45,956 bases of DNA from PZPK01 sp047628385 (GTDB lineage Bacteria; Pseudomonadota; Gammaproteobacteria; Pseudomonadales; Oleiphilaceae). Each line of letters opens with the position of its first letter. Within the stretch, counting starts at the first letter, position 1. Of this stretch, positions 25,104 to 34,527 are shown one piece after another. The notes under the pieces are model-generated. The model searched no databases. It was not told where the DNA came from and was given only the letters and a program-made list of their open reading frames with translations. The stretch lies in the NCBI GenBank assembly GCA_047628385.1, contig JBLHVH010000004.1, forward strand, positions 1 through 45,956, written 5' to 3'. The position numbers were made by a program, and so were the translations under genes.

Positions 25104-26447
25104 ATGCTTAAAAAAGTCTTAATAGCTAATCGCGGTGAAATCGCATTACGTATTCTTCGCGCCTGTAAAGAAATGGGCATTCCAACCGTTGCTGTACACT
25201 CAAAAGTAGACCGAGACTTAATGCATGTACGCTTAGCGGATGAATCCGTATGCATTGGAGGCAACAACCCAGCTGAAAGCTATTTAAATGTGCCGGCAAT
25301 TATTAGCGCCGCCGAAGTCACTAACGCCGAAGGCATTCACCCAGGCTATGGTTTTCTTGCTGAAAATGCCGATTTTGCAGAACAAGTTGAACAAAGTGGA
25401 TTTAAATTCATTGGCCCTACCGCCGATGTTATTCGCTTAATGGGTAACAAAGTCTCCGCTATTCAAGCCATGTCTAAAGCCGGTGTCCCAACCGTTCCGG
25501 GCTCTGATGGGCCAATTACTAATAATCATGATAAAACCCGTGCGATTGCAAGCGTAATTGGCTACCCAGTAATCATAAAGGCCGCTTCAGGTGGCGGTGG
25601 ACGCGGCATGAAAGTCGTCTACAACGCGGCTGAATTACTGCCATCCATCGAACTCACCCAAAATGAAGCTAAAACTGTATTTGGTGATAAAACTGTTTAT
25701 CTTGAAAAATTCTTAACAACACCTAGACACGTAGAAGTCCAAATACTTGCCGATTCGTATGGCAGCGTCATTCATTTAGGCGATAGAGATTGCTCACTTC
25801 AACGCAGACATCAAAAAGTCATCGAAGAAGCGCCTGCACCCAACATTGATGAAGAGGCAAGGCAAAAAGTATTTCACGCCTGCGTTCAAGCTTGTCGAGA
25901 TATTGGCTATCAAGGCGCTGGGACATTTGAGTTTTTATATCAAAATAATAAATTTTATTTTATCGAAATGAATACAAGGATACAGGTAGAGCATCCTGTT
26001 ACCGAGATGATCACTGGCATCAACATTGTTAAAGAACAGATTCGCATCGCTAGCGGATTACCACTATCAGTCACTCAAGATCAAATTACCTTTAGAGGCC
26101 ACGCATTCGAATGCAGAATCAATGCTGAAAACCCCGAAACGTTTATTCCTAGCCCCGGTTTGGTAAAACAGTTTCATGCACCTGGCGGTTTAGGTGTTCG
26201 TGTAGATTCACACCTTTACAGCGGCTATCGAGTGCCTCCAAATTATGATTCATTAATTGCAAAGTTAATTTGTCATAGCGAAGATCGTGATTCAGCGTTA
26301 AACAGAATGCAAAACGCGCTAGATGAGATTGTTGTGGATGGTATTCTTTCGAACATTCCTCTTCACAGAGAACTAGTTCGGGACGAATCTTTCCGTAAAG
26401 TTGATTTTAATATCCATTATTTAGAAAGTAAAATCTCTAAAGCTTAA
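25104..26447 (+). CDS. accC: Biotin carboxylase subunit of acetyl-CoA carboxylase
   Basis: A 447-residue ATP-grasp enzyme that carboxylates biotin on AccB in the first committed step of fatty-acid synthesis. Motifs include IANRGEIALRI, GYGFLAENADF, the glycine-rich ATP loop GGGGRGMK and the active-site stretch FIEMNTRIQVEHPVTE. The length matches the usual 446-450. AGGAA lies before the ATG and the gene follows accB closely. Confidence 0.97.
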   Translation: MLKKVLIANRGEIALRILRACKEMGIPTVAVHSKVDRDLMHVRLADESVCIGGNNPAESYLNVPAIISAAEVTNAEGIHPGYGFLAENADFAEQVEQSGFKFIGPTADVIRLMGNKVSAIQAMSKAGVPTVPGSDGPITNNHDKTRAIASVIGYPVIIKAASGGGGRGMKVVYNAAELLPSIELTQNEAKTVFGDKTVYLEKFLTTPRHVEVQILADSYGSVIHLGDRDCSLQRRHQKVIEEAPAPNIDEEARQKVFHACVQACRDIGYQGAGTFEFLYQNNKFYFIEMNTRIQVEHPVTEMITGINIVKEQIRIASGLPLSVTQDQITFRGHAFECRINAENPETFIPSPGLVKQFHAPGGLGVRVDSHLYSGYRVPPNYDSLIAKLICHSEDRDSALNRMQNALDEIVVDGILSNIPLHRELVRDESFRKVDFNIHYLESKISKA

Positions 26448-26490
26448 TACCGTCATTAGAAACAATCTTATAGGTGAAATAAATAGAGTC

Positions 26491-27387
26491 ATGAGTTGGA
26501 TTCAAATTAAAGCGAATATCACTCCTAGCAATGCCGACGCGATGGAAGAAAGCTTATTGGCAGCGGGCGCCTCTGCAGTCACAATGGAAGACGCACACGA
26601 CCAACCCATTTTAGAGCCAGATAGGGGAACAACACCACTATGGGAAAAAACAATCATTACTGGTCTATTTTCTGCAGAAGAAGATACCGACCAAATTATT
26701 AAAATCACTAAAAATGTGTTCCATGGCCTATGCCCAGAACCGTTCCCACAATGCCAACTTGAAATATTAGAAAATCAAGACTGGACCAGGAAATGGATGG
26801 AACATTTTGAACCTATAAATATTGGTTCTCGACTATGGATTTGTCCTAGCTGGAGAGATGTACCAGACAATAGTGCTGTTAACTTAATGCTTGACCCAGG
26901 GCTCGCTTTTGGAACCGGCACACATCCAACTACTTTTCTTTGCTTAAAGTGGTTAGATGGCAATAAGCTTGATAATAAAACGGTTATTGATTACGGTTGC
27001 GGCTCTGGCATTTTAGGTATCGCAAGTTTATTGCTGGGCGCAAAATACGTAATTGGCGTAGACAATGACCCACAAGCACTACTTGCTACGAAGGACAACG
27101 CTGATCGTAACAATATAGCAAAAGACCTAATACATGCCTATTTACCTGAAGACACGCCAACATCACCTGCTGATATCGTAATCGCCAATATCTTAGCAAA
27201 ACCACTTTATGAACTAAAAGATCGAATTAGCAAGCTTTGCAAACCTAATGGAACCATCATTTTATCTGGCATTTTAGAACACCAAGCAGAAGAACTTTCT
27301 ATATTTTACAGCAACAGCTTTACAATGGACCCTGTTGTCATTGAAGATGGCTGGGCACGCTTGACGGGCATAAAAAAAACCTCATAA
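26491..27387 (+). CDS. prmA: Ribosomal protein L11 methyltransferase
   Basis: A 298-residue S-adenosylmethionine-dependent enzyme that trimethylates ribosomal protein L11. The SAM-binding motif is VIDYGCGSGILGIASLLLG (about 168-186). GLAFGTGTHPTT, ILAKPLYEL and the N-terminal small substrate-recognition domain (MSWIQIKANI) are all typical. It follows accC after 43 bases, as in many gammaproteobacteria. Confidence 0.95.
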   Translation: MSWIQIKANITPSNADAMEESLLAAGASAVTMEDAHDQPILEPDRGTTPLWEKTIITGLFSAEEDTDQIIKITKNVFHGLCPEPFPQCQLEILENQDWTRKWMEHFEPINIGSRLWICPSWRDVPDNSAVNLMLDPGLAFGTGTHPTTFLCLKWLDGNKLDNKTVIDYGCGSGILGIASLLLGAKYVIGVDNDPQALLATKDNADRNNIAKDLIHAYLPEDTPTSPADIVIANILAKPLYELKDRISKLCKPNGTIILSGILEHQAEELSIFYSNSFTMDPVVIEDGWARLTGIKKTS

Positions 27388-27469
27388 TAATAAAAATGAG
27401 ATGTAAAAACTAATGTAGAGCTTAGCTGAACTTCATTTAACCAGCTCAACCAAAGGACGCTTCAACGCG

Positions 27470-28627
27470 ATGCAAACTGAAAGATTGACACAATGCCCAC
27501 ATTGCAAAGCATCCTTTAAAGTTTCTGAAGAACAGTTAAGTGTTGCAAATGGGCGCGTCCGTTGCGGTTCATGCATGAATATCTTTGATGCAATTGCTTA
27601 CAGCATATCTGAGGCTCATACAGTAAAACAAACTAAACCATCGATTCCAAGCATCGCACACTCATCTGAAAGCCCTTTAGTGGATCTTGAGGAGTCGATC
27701 CTAAGCACGCCAAAAAGTAACGAAAAACTCTTTCAAGACGACCCTGACGAAGATAAAAAAGAAAAAGGTTACTCTGGCTCTTCTAAAATTAACGATGAAT
27801 TAAGCACTTCATTTATTGAACTCGATAAATCACTTAATGAATCAAAAAACAATCCTTATGCTACCAGCATTCAAGAAGTTGATTTAGTTGAAGATACCAC
27901 TGAAGATGAAAGCTGGACCAATGACATTCTTGAAGATATACATACTGAAGCATCAGACCGAATAGCGCCAAACATATCAGATACCTCTCTTACTTCGACT
28001 TATAAACAGTCAGCCCCCGATAATGAAGGTTTTGAGACTGAGCAAATTTCATCAACAACCAATAATGATAAAAGTGAAGCCTATACGCATTACAACTTTT
28101 ACCATCAACATGACACTGCAACAGGAAGACATTGGTTAATTTCAACTTTATTATTTCTGACTATCCTAATATTAACTATTACACTTTTTGCTCAAGCTAG
28201 TTGGCTTCACTACGAGAAACTCTCGCAACACCCAAAGATCGCTGTGCTTTATAAATTGGCTTGCGAACATTTACATTGCCAACTCCCTGAACTCACCGAC
28301 ATTAACAAGATCAAAAGTCATAACTTGATTGTAAGAAGCCACCCGACAACCGCAAAAGCGCTTATCATTGATGCAACGATTGTTAATGACGCAAATTTCA
28401 ACCAAGACTTTCCTAATATTGCCCTTTATTTTTCAGATATTAACAACCAAACTATTGCACAAAGGTTAATAAGCCCTACAGAGTATTTGTCCGATGAAAT
28501 ATTAAATTGGAATAATATGCCACCTGAGCAACCCATCCAGATATCCCTTGAAATCATTGATCCGGGCAAAGAAGCAGTAAACTATTCACTTAAGTTTTTT
28601 AGCATCTTACCTCCCAACCTCAAATAA
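27470..28627 (+). CDS. Zinc-ribbon membrane protein with DUF3426 domain
   Basis: A 385-residue protein with an N-terminal MJ0042-type zinc finger (Cys9, Cys12, Cys32, Cys35, in CPHC and CGSC), a long acidic low-complexity linker (about 45-215), one membrane helix (about 223-243, WLISTLLFLTILILTITLFAQ) and a C-terminal DUF3426 domain expected to lie in the periplasm. The family is common between prmA and dusB, and its function is unknown. The linker is rich in Ser, Asp, Glu and Asn and may be poorly ordered. The start is an ATG preceded by an A/G-rich site at 27452-27457. Confidence 0.85.
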   Translation: MQTERLTQCPHCKASFKVSEEQLSVANGRVRCGSCMNIFDAIAYSISEAHTVKQTKPSIPSIAHSSESPLVDLEESILSTPKSNEKLFQDDPDEDKKEKGYSGSSKINDELSTSFIELDKSLNESKNNPYATSIQEVDLVEDTTEDESWTNDILEDIHTEASDRIAPNISDTSLTSTYKQSAPDNEGFETEQISSTTNNDKSEAYTHYNFYHQHDTATGRHWLISTLLFLTILILTITLFAQASWLHYEKLSQHPKIAVLYKLACEHLHCQLPELTDINKIKSHNLIVRSHPTTAKALIIDATIVNDANFNQDFPNIALYFSDINNQTIAQRLISPTEYLSDEILNWNNMPPEQPIQISLEIIDPGKEAVNYSLKFFSILPPNLK

Positions 28628-28753
28628 TAGATCAAATGTCAACCAAAAAGAGCAAAATATAACCAAATAAATACAACTATTTCTCTTTTCCGTCCTTTAT
28701 TCTGAGAGTATGATTACCCCCCCAAAAATGCTTAGACCACTACTGAGATTAAA

Positions 28754-29743
28754 TTGCTTAAGATTGGCCCGTATCAGTTAAAGAATAAATTGATTCTTGC
28801 ACCTATGGCTGGTGTAACAGATCGACCTTTCCGGCAACTTTGCCGTGATTACGGTGCAGCAATGGCAGTTTCAGAAATGGTTATTGCTGATCCTAGCTTT
28901 TGGAAAACACAAAAATCAATACATAGACTTGACCATCAGGGTGAAGACACCCCAATTTCAGTGCAGATTGCAGGTGCCGACCCTGAAATGCTAGCGATAG
29001 CAGCACAATTAAACCAGGACATGGGCGCACAAATCATAGATATCAATATGGGCTGCCCTGCAAAAAAAGTTTGTAATAAAGCAGCTGGATCTGCATTAAT
29101 GAAAGATGAAGCGCTTGTGGCATCAATATTAGAGAGCGTTGTATCAGCCGTAAATATTCCTGTGACTTTAAAAATTAGAACTGGCTGGGATACAGATAAC
29201 AGAAATGCATTAGCCATCGCACATATAGCCGAGCAGTCTGGCATACAAGCACTTGCTATTCACGGTAGAACGCGTCAATGCGCTTATCGTGGAGATGCTG
29301 AATATGAAACAATTGCTCGAGTCAAACAACTGATAAACATTCCAGTGCTGGCTAATGGCGACATAACAACACCTGAGAAAGCAGCTTACGTGCTCGATAA
29401 GACCAACGCTGATGGTTTATTAATAGGAAGAGCCGCACAAGGCTGCCCCTGGATTTTTGACGATATAAATTACTATTTAGAGCGAGGCGTAAGACGCCCC
29501 AACAGAAGCCAAATAGAAATCAAAAACATTCTATTAAAACACGTCTCACAGCTACATGAGTTCTATGGCGACATAATGGGCGTCCGAATAGCAAGAAAGC
29601 ATGTGGCCTGGTATATGAAGACACAATACAACCACCAAGAGTTTAGAAAAGAATTTAACCAAATTGAATCTACAAATAATCAGCTTAAAGTTATCACTAA
29701 TTATTTTAAGCAAATCACCAATCAAGGGGAAGAAGCCGCATGA
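28754..29743 (+). CDS. dusB: tRNA dihydrouridine synthase B (TTG start)
   Basis: A 329-residue FMN enzyme that reduces uridines in the tRNA D-loop. The opening KIGPYQLKNKLILAPMAGVT matches the N-terminus of the family, and the catalytic Cys101 is in NMGCPAKKVCNKAAGS. The family's N-terminus aligns exactly at a TTG codon at 28754. An in-frame stop (28733-28735) rules out any upstream ATG, so TTG initiation is well supported, and the ribosome-binding site is weak. The gene ends by overlapping fis as ATGA, the conserved dusB-fis pair. Confidence 0.95.
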   Translation: MLKIGPYQLKNKLILAPMAGVTDRPFRQLCRDYGAAMAVSEMVIADPSFWKTQKSIHRLDHQGEDTPISVQIAGADPEMLAIAAQLNQDMGAQIIDINMGCPAKKVCNKAAGSALMKDEALVASILESVVSAVNIPVTLKIRTGWDTDNRNALAIAHIAEQSGIQALAIHGRTRQCAYRGDAEYETIARVKQLINIPVLANGDITTPEKAAYVLDKTNADGLLIGRAAQGCPWIFDDINYYLERGVRRPNRSQIEIKNILLKHVSQLHEFYGDIMGVRIARKHVAWYMKTQYNHQEFRKEFNQIESTNNQLKVITNYFKQITNQGEEAA

Positions 29744-30039
29744 TCGCAGAAGCACCTGCTGAACAAATCACACCAACACAAGAAGATGTGAACAACACAA
29801 AAATCGATAGCAGCACAACATTAAGAGATTGTGTAGAAACTACGTTAAGCAACTATTTTGCTCAACTTGATGGTGCACCTGTTACAGATGTATATCAGTT
29901 AGTACTAACAGAAGTAGAAGCCCCTCTTTTAGAGCAAGTTCTTAAATACACTAGAAACAATCAAACTAAAGCATCTGTCATGCTTGGCTTAAATCGCGGT
30001 ACTTTGCGCAAAAAACTTAAACAATATGGTTTGTTATAG
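29740..30039 (+). CDS. fis: DNA-binding protein Fis
   Basis: A 99-residue nucleoid protein that bends DNA and controls rRNA, tRNA and recombination. The C-terminal helix-turn-helix (about 75-97) reads QTKASVMLGLNRGTLRKKLKQYGL, the family hallmark, and the upstream VEAPLLEQVLKYTRNN is also conserved. The N-terminal part is longer and less conserved than the E. coli form of 98 residues. It overlaps dusB by four bases, so its level follows that gene. A terminator follows, and purH lies beyond it. Confidence 0.95.
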   Translation: MIAEAPAEQITPTQEDVNNTKIDSSTTLRDCVETTLSNYFAQLDGAPVTDVYQLVLTEVEAPLLEQVLKYTRNNQTKASVMLGLNRGTLRKKLKQYGLL

Positions 30040-30050
30040 TTTCAGAATCT

Positions 30051-30078
30051 AAAGGTGGGTAGCCATCCACCTTTTTAA
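30051..30078 (+). terminator. Intrinsic terminator after fis
   Basis: AAAGGTGG (30051-30058) pairs with CCACCTTT (30067-30074) around an 8-base loop and is followed by a T-run. Confidence 0.8.
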
Positions 30079-30137
30079 TAGACACACCAAATATTTATCT
30101 TAAAATTTCATAGCACAAAACTTCTTTGGAAAAAAAA

Positions 30138-31715
30138 ATGACCAATACAAATGATTTAGTGGCCGTTAAACGAGCACTTATCAGCGTGTCAGACAAGACA
30201 GGCATAATAGAATTTGCTAAAGCCTTACGCGAAATGAATGTTGAAATACTCTCTACCGGTGGCACCTTTAAACTACTGTCCGACAACAATATTCCTGCAA
30301 TCGAAGTCTCTGACTACACTGGCTTTCCTGAAATGATGGATGGCCGAGTCAAGACATTACATCCAAAGATTCATGGTGGAATACTTGCTCGTAGAGGACA
30401 AGATGAAGCCGTTATGCAAGCGCATGAAATTCAAGCGATCGATATGGTTGTTGTTAACTTATACCCTTTTAAAGAAGCAACGTCTAAAAAAGACTGCTCA
30501 CTAGAAAATGCCGTAGAAAATATAGATATAGGCGGCCCTACGATGGTTCGTGCAGCAGCCAAAAACCACAAACATGTAAATATAATCGTAAATACAGCAG
30601 ATTACGCAAGTGTTATTACTGAAATGAAAACTAACGGCAGCTGTACTCAGTATTCGACTCGTTTCGATTTAGCGATTAAAGCGTTCGAGCACACCGCTCA
30701 ATATGATGGCATGATTGCTAATTACTTTGGACACCTAGTGCCCGGTGGCAACAGTGACTACCCTAGAACGTTTAATATTCAGGTAACTAAAGCGCAGGAC
30801 TTACGTTACGGCGAAAATCCTCACCAGAAAGGAGCATTTTATGTTGAAGATGAGATTGAAGCCGCCTCAATCTCAGGTGCTAAGCAGCTTCAGGGTAAAG
30901 AGTTATCCTTTAACAATATTGCAGACACAGATTCCGCTTTAGAGACCGTCAAGCTCTTTAAAAAACCCTCCTGCGTCATAGTAAAACACGCAAATCCTTG
31001 TGGTGTATCGACTAAAAATACAATTCTAGAAGCTTACGAAGAAGCATATGCGACAGACCCAGAATCAGCATTTGGAGGCATCATTGCGTTTAATAGAGAG
31101 CTTGATGCAGAAACTGCTCAAATCATTGTTGATCGTCAGTTTGTTGAGGTCCTCATCGCACCCAGCATTCAGGAAGAAGCAAAAACTATTATTGCCTCAA
31201 AGAAAAACCTTCGTTTACTTGAATACGGAACGCTGGATCGAACCTTGCCCGCCTTTGATTATAAGCGCGTAAATGGTGGACTCTTAATTCAGGAAAAAGA
31301 TTTAGGCGTTATAACACAAGATGACCTAAAGATAGTCAGCAAACGCCAACCCTCTCAATCAGAAATTGATGACCTACTATTCACCTGGAAGGTTGCCAAA
31401 ATGGTTAAATCAAACGCCATTGTTTATGGGAAAAATGCACAGACAATTGGCATAGGCGCTGGGCAAATGAGTAGAATTAATTCTGCAAGGATTGCCGGAA
31501 TTAAAGCAGAGCATGCAAAATTAGAAGTTGAAGGCTCTATGATGGCTTCTGACGCGTTCTTTCCGTTTAGAGACGGCATAGACAACGCAGCTAAAGCCGG
31601 CGTTACTGGCGTTATTCAACCAGGAGGATCAATGAGAGACCAAGAAGTTATTGATGCTGCAGATGAACACGGCCTTGTGATGGTATTTACCGGTATGCGC
31701 CACTTCAGACACTAA
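30138..31715 (+). CDS. purH: Bifunctional AICAR formyltransferase/IMP cyclohydrolase
   Basis: A 525-residue enzyme for the last two steps of purine synthesis. The N-terminal cyclohydrolase domain has ISVSDKTGI, LSTGGTFKLL, MMDGRVKTLHP and NLYPF. The C-terminal transformylase has VKHANPCGVS, ATDPESAFGG, the catalytic-region QTIGIGAGQMSR and ASDAFFPFRDG. The length matches the usual 520-530. ATG at 30138 is chosen, with GGA seven bases upstream. A TTG at 30126 is in frame. purD, which commonly follows purH, is not present here: the next genes are the convergent ribosomal operons. Confidence 0.96.
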   Translation: MTNTNDLVAVKRALISVSDKTGIIEFAKALREMNVEILSTGGTFKLLSDNNIPAIEVSDYTGFPEMMDGRVKTLHPKIHGGILARRGQDEAVMQAHEIQAIDMVVVNLYPFKEATSKKDCSLENAVENIDIGGPTMVRAAAKNHKHVNIIVNTADYASVITEMKTNGSCTQYSTRFDLAIKAFEHTAQYDGMIANYFGHLVPGGNSDYPRTFNIQVTKAQDLRYGENPHQKGAFYVEDEIEAASISGAKQLQGKELSFNNIADTDSALETVKLFKKPSCVIVKHANPCGVSTKNTILEAYEEAYATDPESAFGGIIAFNRELDAETAQIIVDRQFVEVLIAPSIQEEAKTIIASKKNLRLLEYGTLDRTLPAFDYKRVNGGLLIQEKDLGVITQDDLKIVSKRQPSQSEIDDLLFTWKVAKMVKSNAIVYGKNAQTIGIGAGQMSRINSARIAGIKAEHAKLEVEGSMMASDAFFPFRDGIDNAAKAGVTGVIQPGGSMRDQEVIDAADEHGLVMVFTGMRHFRH

Positions 31716-31731
31716 ACCCAACCCAGTTTTA

Positions 31732-31793
31732 CTCTTTGTGAATGTAGGAAAATGATTAATACAATTTAATTACTTTCCTACATTCACACAGAG
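31732..31793. terminator. Long inverted repeat after purH, probable terminator
   Basis: Arms 31732-31751 and 31774-31793 pair over 20 bases with one mismatch and a 22-base loop. A T-rich stretch (TTATTTTTC) follows on the plus strand. The stem is AT-rich and unusually long for an intrinsic terminator, but its place 16 bases after the purH stop fits that role. Confidence 0.65.
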
Positions 31794-31971
31794 TTATTTT
31801 TCTTACCCCCCTATCTGCTCATTTCATACTTAAATTCAGTTTAGATTTAATTTAATAATCTTTTAGCAATTCTTCTCTTGCCAAAATTACCTAGCACTAA
31901 CCAATCAAGGCACATATCATAAATAGTTACTAACTTAAACACAGCCCACTATAAACAAAACAGACAGACAT

Positions 31972-32000
31972 AAAAAAACCAGCAATAAGCTGGTTTTTTT
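31972..32000. terminator. Terminator of the alpha ribosomal operon, bidirectional
   Basis: AAAAAAACCAGC (31972-31983) pairs with GCTGGTTTTTTT (31989-32000) around a 5-base loop, giving T-tracts on both strands. It ends the long minus-strand ribosomal transcript after rplQ and could also stop read-through from purH. Confidence 0.92.
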
Positions 32001-32014
32001 ATTTGAAGACGATT

Positions 32015-32404
32015 TTACTCGTCATCATCCTCGACATCTTCAACAACTGGTCTATTGACCAATTCTACATATGCCATTGGCGCTTTATCGCCAGTTCTAT
32101 AACCGCATTTAAGAATACGGATATATCCACCAGGACGATCCTGGTAGCGAGGACCTAACTCATTAAACAATTTTGCAACAACAGCATTATCACGAGTTCT
32201 TGCGAACGCTAGACGACGATTTGCAACAGTATCAACTTTAGCCAAAGTAATTAAAGGCTCAGCAATACCACGCAACTCTTTTGCTTTTGGCAAAGTAGTT
32301 TTGATTAGTTCATGCTCTACTAAAGATGCAGCCATGTTTTTAAACATTGCCTTTCTGTGTGAGCTATTTCTATTTAATTTACGACCACTTTTACGATGAC
32401 GCAT
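32015..32404 (-). CDS. rplQ: 50S ribosomal protein L17
   Basis: A 129-residue large-subunit protein near the exit-tunnel side. The basic start MRHRKSGRKLNRNSSHRKAM and GGYIRILKCGYRTGD are diagnostic. A short acidic C-terminal tail (EDVEDDDE) extends beyond the core. It is the last gene of the alpha operon, 48 bases after rpoA, with the terminator just downstream. Confidence 0.98.
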   Translation of the reverse strand: MRHRKSGRKLNRNSSHRKAMFKNMAASLVEHELIKTTLPKAKELRGIAEPLITLAKVDTVANRRLAFARTRDNAVVAKLFNELGPRYQDRPGGYIRILKCGYRTGDKAPMAYVELVNRPVVEDVEDDDE

Positions 32405-32452
32405 TTTATAAATTCCTTACCTATCAAACCAAGATCTAATGCTAGCCAAAGG

Positions 32453-33457
32453 CTATGCACCTAATACTCGATCATCACCTTTTAGACTAGCCGGTGGCCA
32501 GTTTTCAAGACGCATACCCAAAGAAAGACCACGAGATGCCAGCACATCCTTAATTTCAGTAAGTGATTTCTTACCTAGATTAGGTGTTTTAAGCAGTTCA
32601 ACCTCAGTACGTTGAATTAGGTCGCCAATATAATAAATATTTTCTGCTTTCAAACAATTTGCTGACCGAACCGTTAACTCAAGGTCATCCACTGGACGTA
32701 AAAGAATTGGATCAACTTCTTCCTCTTCTTCCTCTTGTACTGGTTCTTTATCGTTATCGAAATCAACAAATACTGCCAACTGCTGCTGAAGAATAGTCGC
32801 TGCGCGACGAATCGAATCTTCTGGGTCGATAGTACCGTTTGTTTCAAGGTCAATGACTAATTTATCTAAATCAGTGCGCTGTTCAACACGAGCACTTTCA
32901 ACAGAATAAGCAACACGAGCCACAGGGCTATATGATGCATCTAGTTGTAATCGCCCGATTGCGCGAGATTCTTCATCGTTATTTTCACGTTGATCTGCAG
33001 GAACGTAACCACGGCCACGCACTACTTTCAACGTCATATTAATTGCGCCCTTGTCACCAAGATTACAAATAACATGATCAGGATTCATGATTTCAACATC
33101 ATGATCAATCTGAATATCGCTCGCAAGAACAGGACCAGAACCGGATTTACTTAAAGTTAAGCTTGCTTCATCACGCGTATGCATGATGATTGCTAAACCT
33201 TTAAGGTTAAGAAGAATTTCAATTACATCTTCTTGAACACCGTCAATCGCACTGTATTCATGCAAAACACCATCAATTTCTACTTCAACTACTGCACAAC
33301 CTGGCATAGATGAAAGAAGGATACGACGTAGCGCACTACCTAAAGTGTGGCCAAAGCCACGTTCAAGAGGCTCTAATATCACTTTTGCGTGTGTTGCGCT
33401 TAATCCTTGAACTTCAATATTTCGTGGGTTCAAAAATTCATTAACTGATCGCTGCAT
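32453..33457 (-). CDS. rpoA: RNA polymerase alpha subunit
   Basis: A 334-residue subunit that nucleates RNA polymerase assembly. The N-terminal dimerisation domain has FGHTLGSALRRILLSSMPG. The C-terminal domain has the DNA and activator surface VRSANCLKAENI with the conserved arginine, and LGKKSLTEIKDVLASRGLSLGM. The flexible linker contains a run of six glutamates (EEEEEE), which makes the protein a few residues longer than the 329 of E. coli. It is fourth in the alpha operon. Confidence 0.98.
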   Translation of the reverse strand: MQRSVNEFLNPRNIEVQGLSATHAKVILEPLERGFGHTLGSALRRILLSSMPGCAVVEVEIDGVLHEYSAIDGVQEDVIEILLNLKGLAIIMHTRDEASLTLSKSGSGPVLASDIQIDHDVEIMNPDHVICNLGDKGAINMTLKVVRGRGYVPADQRENNDEESRAIGRLQLDASYSPVARVAYSVESARVEQRTDLDKLVIDLETNGTIDPEDSIRRAATILQQQLAVFVDFDNDKEPVQEEEEEEVDPILLRPVDDLELTVRSANCLKAENIYYIGDLIQRTEVELLKTPNLGKKSLTEIKDVLASRGLSLGMRLENWPPASLKGDDRVLGA

Positions 33458-33493
33458 AAACGCCTCTATACATTAATGTTGTAAAGTTCGAGC

Positions 33494-34114
33494 TTACTTA
33501 GAGTAAAGCTCGACGATTAGGTTTTCATTGATGTCTGAAGGCAATTCAGAGCGCTCAGGAACTGATTTAAATGTCCCAGCTAGCTTAGCTCCATCAACGT
33601 CAATCCACTCAACGGAAGACCGCTGGCCAGAAAGCTCAAATGCACTTTTAATACGCAATTGATTTTTTGACTTTTCACGTACACAAACAGTATCACCAGC
33701 TTTTACTTGATAAGACGCAATATTTACTACAGCATCATTAACAACAATTGCTTTGTGTGAAACTAACTGACGCGACTCTGCTCGAGTACAGCCAAACCCC
33801 ATTCGGTATACAACATTATCAAGGCGCTGCTCCAACAATTGAAGCAAGTTTTCACCGGTAGCGCCTTTACGACGTGCCGCTTCCTTGTAATAACCACGGA
33901 ATTGCTTCTCTAGAACACCGTATATACGACGAACTTTTTGTTTTTCACGAAGCTGAGTTCCATACTCCGACAATCTACCACGACGTGCGCCGTGCTGACC
34001 TGGAGCTGTTTCTAAATTACACTTTGAATCAAGGGCTTTTACGCCACTTTTCAAAAATAAATCTGTCCCTTCACGACGGGACAATTTACATTTTGGTCCA
34101 ATATAACGAGCCAT
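33494..34114 (-). CDS. rpsD: 30S ribosomal protein S4
   Basis: A 206-residue small-subunit assembly protein with the S4 RNA-binding domain (LEQRLDNVVYRMGF, ESRQLVSHKAIVVND). In E. coli S4 also represses the alpha operon by binding its leader, and a leader of that type lies at 34885-34961. Its length equals the E. coli protein. It sits between rpsK and rpoA. Confidence 0.98.
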   Translation of the reverse strand: MARYIGPKCKLSRREGTDLFLKSGVKALDSKCNLETAPGQHGARRGRLSEYGTQLREKQKVRRIYGVLEKQFRGYYKEAARRKGATGENLLQLLEQRLDNVVYRMGFGCTRAESRQLVSHKAIVVNDAVVNIASYQVKAGDTVCVREKSKNQLRIKSAFELSGQRSSVEWIDVDGAKLAGTFKSVPERSELPSDINENLIVELYSK

Positions 34115-34125
34115 AACTGCTTCCT

Positions 34126-34515
34126 CTAAACGCGACGTTTCTTAGGTGGGCGACAACCATTGTGTGGAATGGGTGTAACATCCATGATATTTGTGATTTT
34201 GTATCCACAAGCGTTTAGTGCTCTAACAGCGGACTCGCGTCCTGGCCCAGGCCCCTTAACTAAAACCTCAAGGTTTTTAAGGCCGTATTCAGCAGCCGCA
34301 TTACCGGCTCTTTCAGCTGCTACCTGCGCAGCAAAAGGTGTGCTTTTACGTGAACCACGAAATCCTGAACCACCTGCAGTTGCCCATGAAAGAGCATTAC
34401 CTTGGCGATCAGTGATGGTCACGATCGTGTTGTTAAATGAAGCATGGATATGAGCCATCCCATCAACAACAGTCTTTTTCACCTTCTTACGGGTACGTGT
34501 ACCTGGCTTTGCCAT
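34126..34515 (-). CDS. rpsK: 30S ribosomal protein S11
   Basis: A 129-residue platform protein of the small subunit. HIHASFNNTIVTITDRQGN, GFRGSRKSTPFAAQ and PIPHNGCRPPKKRRV are conserved. It lies 12 bases after rpsM and 11 before rpsD. Confidence 0.98.
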   Translation of the reverse strand: MAKPGTRTRKKVKKTVVDGMAHIHASFNNTIVTITDRQGNALSWATAGGSGFRGSRKSTPFAAQVAAERAGNAAAEYGLKNLEVLVKGPGPGRESAVRALNACGYKITNIMDVTPIPHNGCRPPKKRRV

Positions 34516-34527
34516 TACAATTTCCTA

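Noticed and set aside
33874..34116. Frames antisense to the ribosomal genes, including this 80-codon one
   Set aside because: They lie opposite highly conserved genes and have no own start signals, so they are codon-bias shadows.
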